64,000 bases of DNA from Flammeovirgaceae bacterium UBA5585 (GTDB taxonomy: Bacteria; Bacteroidota; Bacteroidia; Cytophagales; Cyclobacteriaceae), in contig DILT01000009.1 in the NCBI GenBank assembly GCA_002425185.1, positions 61,993 through 125,992 on the forward strand, given 5' to 3'. Below the pieces are notes generated by a model. The model was not told where the DNA came from and did not search any database. It saw only the letters and a list, made by a program, of their open reading frames with translations. Of the stretch, positions 60,427 through 64,000 are shown in pieces. Every line of letters starts with the position of its first letter. The first letter of the stretch is position 1. Both the position numbers and the translations under genes were made by a program.

Positions 60427-62457
60427 TCAGAAGTTTAAATGTAAACCCATACTTATACTTTTTTGGAATACGGATAGGCCTGATGTCTCTTCTATATCTG
60501 TGCCCGAGCCACCAAATTTTATCAGATTGCGACCACTTAGTGAAAGGATCGCATCTTGTGATGTCTTGCCTACAAACAGCATGTTAGGAAGTCGTATTCC
60601 AATAGAGATGTCCCGGAGTTTTGTAAATGAGGTGTCCGTAAAACCTGTGTTACTGTCGTATCCAGTATAATTAGTAACCGATTCAATCAGCGCAGTCAGC
60701 ACAACAGATTTAAACTTTAATTGATTAAACCAACCCACACGTAAAAATGGTTTACTCGTTGCACCTTCACCATTTCTTTCATAAAATCTGGAGCGTGTTT
60801 GGGAAAGTACTAAGCCTGTTTCAAAAGGAAGCGAGGCTTTGTTTATGGGTTTAAACCGTATATCTGCTTCCCACCCTGCATTCAAGTATTTCTCTATAGC
60901 AAGAATTACAAACTCTGGCAAAGCATAGCTCTCCTGGTTTTGAAAGTAATTTACGGTAAACAATAAGTGAGAGTCTAAAAAACCAGCATCCAAGCCTATT
61001 TCAAAATTTTTTACTTCGTATGGGTTCTGCTTATTGATGGGAAGGGAATAGTAATCCGTATTCAAAACAGGATAGTTATTGAATGCCACAACTGTATGTT
61101 TACCCAAACTAGTCCTGACTTTTCCAAAATTCATTACTGATTTACCCATTAGTTTACTAAAGAGAAAAGAGGAAGAAATAGAATAGGCAGTTGCTTGATC
61201 TCCATCATTATTGTCCTGATTATGCGTCCCACTTTTATAGTGAGAGGATATTACGAAAACATCCTGATAACTAACGGATGCCTGTGCGATAAAAGCTGGA
61301 TTTACATCTCTCCATGTTGTCTTGTTTTCTAGTTCTCCTAATGGAGGGCCATATCGAGATTGAAACTGCTTAATATCTTGTTGAGCGTATTGAAGACCAG
61401 TAAATGCTGAAAGTGAGAGATTTTTCCTTACCTGCTTAGAGCCGGTAAGGAAAAAACTGGCTAGTTTACGGGAATTTGTGGTTGCTGTTGACAGCCCCCA
61501 ATCAGTGCCCGTTCTTTCTGTATTCGAATTATAATGACTAAGCGTGAGTTGTGATGTTACAGCAAGCCAGTTGGTAAACTTATACCGGGCGATAAGATTG
61601 CCATTCGTGAAAAAATCAGAGGCCGTTTCATTTGTATCAGTAGTGCCCGGTCGGCCTGAAGCCGGGACAGTATCGTCAAACCGGCTATACCTGCCATCCA
61701 CGAACATGCGTACATCAAACTTCTCGCTGGCTACAAGTCCTGTATTCAATTTCAGATTGTGGATATATGGCTCACCATACGATTGAAAAAATTTCTTTTG
61801 TAGCGTGTATGAGACCCGTGTATCAACGGCTCCAAAATCCTGGCTGTAGGCAAACGCATTAGCGATATACCATTCACCATTTTTGTCGGGTTGTCCAGCT
61901 GGTGCATTGGGTACTTCATCCCAACCTCTCGTTGCGTATGCACTGAATTCAAAAAGAGGTTCCACAACACCTTCACCTGTTTTACTGGTTAATACGAAGG
62001 CTCCGCTATTTACTCCACCCAGGAAATTCAGGGCATTGGTGTTGCTGAATGCAGAGATAGACGAAAAATCAAAGGTGTTCAGGTTAAGGTAATTGCCAAT
62101 ATTATTGTTGAAGGGAACGCCATCAATAATGAGCAGCGCATCGTTCACAAATGGAAAAGGCCCTGTGCGCAGACCGGATGCATTGGCAGAAGGTGCATAC
62201 GAGGGAATAGTAAGCCCCGGAATTTGCCCACGCAAGACATTAAAAATATTCACACCCGAAGAAAACCGGAGTATATCCGCATCCTCAATTTTTTTGATGT
62301 AACTGCCCGAAGACCTGATCTCCTGTTCAAAGTAAGGAGTTACTGCAATTGATATGCGCTGAGCGCTATCTGGTAACGCTATGCGTACAGAATCTTGTGC
62401 ATAAGATAAAGTTGAGAACGTTACGACTAAGGCAGTTATCAAATGGGGAATTTTCAT
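60427..62457 (-). CDS. TonB-dependent receptor-like protein (SusC-type plug)
   Basis: 676 residues. A signal peptide (1-20) and a short linker are followed by a plug domain (about 50-160) with FNVLRGQIPGLTI, FVNDALLIIDGVPFNNNIG and GVNSGAFVLTSKTGEG, patterns of SusC/RagA receptors. A beta-barrel of about 500 residues ends FQKSISMGLHLNF, a typical terminal strand. It lacks the N-terminal carboxypeptidase-like domain of SusC and is much shorter than the usual 1000 residues. No SusD partner follows; the next gene, 4 bases on, is an unknown barrel protein. A substrate cannot be named. Confidence 0.82.
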   Translation of the reverse strand: MKIPHLITALVVTFSTLSYAQDSVRIALPDSAQRISIAVTPYFEQEIRSSGSYIKKIEDADILRFSSGVNIFNVLRGQIPGLTIPSYAPSANASGLRTGPFPFVNDALLIIDGVPFNNNIGNYLNLNTFDFSSISAFSNTNALNFLGGVNSGAFVLTSKTGEGVVEPLFEFSAYATRGWDEVPNAPAGQPDKNGEWYIANAFAYSQDFGAVDTRVSYTLQKKFFQSYGEPYIHNLKLNTGLVASEKFDVRMFVDGRYSRFDDTVPASGRPGTTDTNETASDFFTNGNLIARYKFTNWLAVTSQLTLSHYNSNTERTGTDWGLSTATTNSRKLASFFLTGSKQVRKNLSLSAFTGLQYAQQDIKQFQSRYGPPLGELENKTTWRDVNPAFIAQASVSYQDVFVISSHYKSGTHNQDNNDGDQATAYSISSSFLFSKLMGKSVMNFGKVRTSLGKHTVVAFNNYPVLNTDYYSLPINKQNPYEVKNFEIGLDAGFLDSHLLFTVNYFQNQESYALPEFVILAIEKYLNAGWEADIRFKPINKASLPFETGLVLSQTRSRFYERNGEGATSKPFLRVGWFNQLKFKSVVLTALIESVTNYTGYDSNTGFTDTSFTKLRDISIGIRLPNMLFVGKTSQDAILSLSGRNLIKFGGSGTDIEETSGLSVFQKSISMGLHLNF

Positions 62458-62484
62458 AACTTATCAAGGCATGTAGATGCCGCA

Positions 62485-62958
62485 CTACGGTTTAATATTG
62501 ATGTATTCTGTTTTGCCGGGTAAAAATGGCGGGTTTCCGTTTACCCACTCTTCTACTTCCAAAACTTTACTTGTTAGCCGGAAGATCTTAAAATCAACAT
62601 CGGGAGGCGTACAAGGCGGCCCGCCAACAGGCTGCACACAAGTGCCAAATCCGGTCAAATCAAGTATGTTTCCATCAACAAAAGCCCATGCACCTTCCTT
62701 CATACTGGAAGTTGTGCCACTAAGTGAAAAATAAACATCCTCACGCGCGTAAGTGCCATCGGCACTGAATATTATGGTAGTGTTTTTTTTCACCGGGTTA
62801 TCCTTGTACTCATATTGCCAGATACCAAGGGTGAGTTGGGAATTGTCAATCTTTATTTCGTCATCCGAGCAGGAGGCTAGCAACACAATTGCTGCTACGT
62901 AACAGCGAATTTTTATCAAGGCCTGGCTATGTGATTGGGGTGTATAGTTCATATTCAA
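62485..62958 (-). CDS. Lipocalin-like lipoprotein
   Basis: 157 residues with a lipoprotein signal ending LLASC (cysteine about residue 30). The mature part, LGIWQYEYKDNPVKKNTTIIFSADGTYAREDVYF and later GAWAFVDGNILDLTG and FRLTSKVLEVEEWVNGN, resembles the short lipocalin-like domains frequent in Bacteroidota lipoproteins. Two cysteines (GTCVQPVGGPPC) may form a disulfide. The first ATG (62958) or the one at 62952 could be used. Upstream of the receptor gene by 27 bases on the same strand, so probably one operon with it. Confidence 0.75.
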   Translation of the reverse strand: MNMNYTPQSHSQALIKIRCYVAAIVLLASCSDDEIKIDNSQLTLGIWQYEYKDNPVKKNTTIIFSADGTYAREDVYFSLSGTTSSMKEGAWAFVDGNILDLTGFGTCVQPVGGPPCTPPDVDFKIFRLTSKVLEVEEWVNGNPPFLPGKTEYINIKP

Positions 62959-63073
62959 AAATTTATGGCACTACTGTTTCATATAGATAAGTATTTATGT
63001 TGATCTGTTCAATGATAAAGTCTTTATTGAAGTTATCATTGCTGACAAATAATATCCCCAGTCAAAGTGTCCA

Positions 63074-63649
63074 TTATTTTTGTTCTATTTCGTCTATTAA
63101 GTCAACAATAAACTTACCTTCAGACTTTGATATTGGTAAAACTTTTAATGGTGAGCGAAAATACAACACATTGCAGGATGAGTACTTATTAGAGTCCGAA
63201 AGTTCACATAAGCAATAAATAGCTGAAATTTTGTAAACAACTACCCTCTTTTCGCTTTTACTAATTAAATGAGACTTTTTCCTGTTATTCCTCAATACAG
63301 CCAAGTTATCTACATTGTATACCGATAAAAGACTATCTAGATTACCATACTTAGTCAAACTTGAAAATTGATGCATTCCGTAAAAGCCAACTTTCTTCTC
63401 TAAACAACATGCTGCCAGTTCAAGTCCACTATACTTTATCCAAACAGGAATAACAAAATAACTATGCTTAGTTATGAATTCTGCATCACAAATCTTTATA
63501 GTATCAGAATAAGGGTATTGCTTCGATAGGAAATAGCTCTTACTGTAATCTTTAAAATCTTTTGACAATTCTTCAATGACCAAATATTGTTGAGAATTGG
63601 AAACAAAACTTAAAGTAATTAGAAGCTGTAAGAATAGATACTTCTTCAT
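63074..63649 (-). CDS. Secreted protein of unknown function beside a broken gene
   Basis: 191 residues with a signal peptide (about 1-19, FLQLLITLSFVSNSQQ). The mature protein is AT-rich in coding and has no motif I recognise; it contains several cysteines (KICDAEF, AACCLEKK, YCLCELS). It starts 11 bases after the stop of the truncated gene at 63661-63854. Small secreted proteins directly after the 3' end of toxin-like genes can be immunity proteins, but this is only a suggestion from position. Confidence 0.6.
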   Translation of the reverse strand: MKKYLFLQLLITLSFVSNSQQYLVIEELSKDFKDYSKSYFLSKQYPYSDTIKICDAEFITKHSYFVIPVWIKYSGLELAACCLEKKVGFYGMHQFSSLTKYGNLDSLLSVYNVDNLAVLRNNRKKSHLISKSEKRVVVYKISAIYCLCELSDSNKYSSCNVLYFRSPLKVLPISKSEGKFIVDLIDEIEQK

Positions 63650-63660
63650 GATCAAAAAAA

Positions 63661-63854
63661 TTAATTTTTAATTGTGTAATCTAAATGACTAGCTCTCGGT
63701 ATATACTCTCTCAATTTATCTATGATTTCATTATTAAACCATGGCGTTTTAAAGGGTCTTCCAAGAAGACCACCCAGATCATGATGTAGCTGCTCTGTAT
63801 CTCTACCAGGCTGTCTATAATTGCCTAGCATAAAATGTAATTTCTCATGGTAAG
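63661..63854 (-). pseudogene. C-terminal fragment of an unknown gene cut by an IS element
   Basis: Open frame without start, ending at TAA 63661-63663. About 64 codons remain, containing HEKLHFMLGNYRQPGRDTE, HHDLGGLLGRPFKTPW and EIIDKLREYIPRASHL. No family is recognised with certainty; the His- and Gly-rich stretch and short size after a break resemble a nuclease-type toxin end. The upstream part has been replaced by the IS3-family left end at about 63855, so the gene is broken at this point. Confidence 0.6.
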
Positions 63855-64000
63855 TGGCTGGGATTTTAGTACAGGTTAAAATTAGAGTTTTTAACTTTAA
63901 CTAATCTAAAATCCGTATGAAAAAGACAAGATTTACCGAAGCCCAGATCATTGGGATTTTAAACGAGCAGGAACAAGGGTAAGTGGCTGGGATTTTAGTA
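63855..64000 (+). mobile_element. IS3-family insertion sequence, left end(s), partial
   Basis: A left end beginning TGGCTGGGATTTTAG at 63855 is followed at 63917 by an orfA start typical of IS3-family elements. At 63984 the same left-end sequence begins again within orfA and runs off the window. This looks like a second copy of the element inserted in the first, or a tandem left end. The right end and orfB are outside the window. Confidence 0.65.
63917..63982 (+). pseudogene. IS3-family transposase orfA, interrupted fragment
   Basis: Starts MKKTRFTEAQIIGILNEQEQ, the N-terminal helix of the HTH_Tnp_1 OrfA of IS3-family elements, which binds the IS ends. After 21 residues a stop (63980-63982) is created by the second left-end copy. 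Normal OrfA proteins are about 90 residues, so this copy is not functional as seen. Confidence 0.8.

Larger units (their letters stand above)
63849..64000 (+). repeat. 23-base direct repeat at an IS end
   Basis: The same 23 bases, starting GGTAAGTGGCTGG, occur at 63849-63871 and at 63978-64000 (window edge), 129 bases apart. Sequences before the two copies differ. The second copy falls inside the transposase orfA, after codon 20. Confidence 0.9.

Overview
The window is a stretch of Bacteroidota chromosome, most likely from the order Cytophagales. The signs are: a type IX secretion C-terminal domain, a SusC-like receptor plug, the fused DAHP synthase/chorismate mutase, a long Bacteroidota-type PurF, short LeuA, Zn-cysteine-less Tgt, LptD and LptF/G-type envelope genes, and many start sites preceded by TAnnTTTG, the -7 box of the Bacteroidota primary sigma factor. 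Most of it is housekeeping DNA with dense, short operons on both strands. No tRNA, rRNA or CRISPR was seen.

Layout. 1-2.5 kb: end of leuD, then leuB and leuA. 2.5-6 kb: plsC and a large secreted PQQ-type dehydrogenase. 6-8.8 kb (minus): glycosyltransferase, ECF sigma factor, unknown protein, rsmG. 9-12.1 kb: tgt, lptF/G-like permease, EamA transporter. 12.1-13.8 kb (minus): fabI then ispE. 13.9-23.2 kb (plus): membrane zinc-ribbon protein, murI, TPR histidine kinase, purF, EVE protein, two tandem secreted paralogues. 23.2-27.7 kb: pyrR-pyrB, cystathionine beta-synthase and a TPR/DHp protein without an ATPase domain. 27.8-37.7 kb (minus): OmpA-like protein, then alpha-2-macroglobulin, NTF2-like protein and PBP1C. 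38-39.7 kb: MscS channel and an M15 peptidase. 39.9-44.1 kb (minus): an aromatic amino acid operon (pheA, aminotransferase, tyrA, aroF-aroQ). 44.3-49.8 kb: lipoprotein, ChaN, FolB, DivIVA-like, WD40, phosphopantetheinyl transferase, redoxin, SirB1-like. 49.8-57.7 kb: carboxyltransferase, MCE protein and amidase (minus), divergent lptD (plus), lysS (minus). 57.8-58.4 kb: a MazEF-like toxin-antitoxin pair. 58.4-64 kb: accessory region of secreted and outer-membrane proteins with few recognisable functions, ending in a gene broken by an IS3-family element.

The strongest new observation is upstream of pheA. A 28-residue leader peptide with nine aromatic residues in a row (YFWFYYYFF) is followed by a perfect 10-bp terminator hairpin with seven U, 17 bases before the pheA start. 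Segments inside the leader reading frame can pair with the terminator arm, so this looks like complete ribosome-mediated attenuation of the whole Phe/Tyr operon.

Other structure not explained by genes: degenerate 7-base tandem repeats filling three intra-operon spacers just before leuB, leuA and ispE; three dispersed imperfect inverted repeats built on CACAAAG-like units; a murI promoter box lying inside the terminator of the gene before it; and back-to-back -7 boxes between amidase and lptD. Envelope building is a theme of the window: LptD, LptF/G-like, MCE, amidase, MurI, PBP1C and alpha-2-macroglobulin, OmpA-like protein and DivIVA-like protein all occur here.
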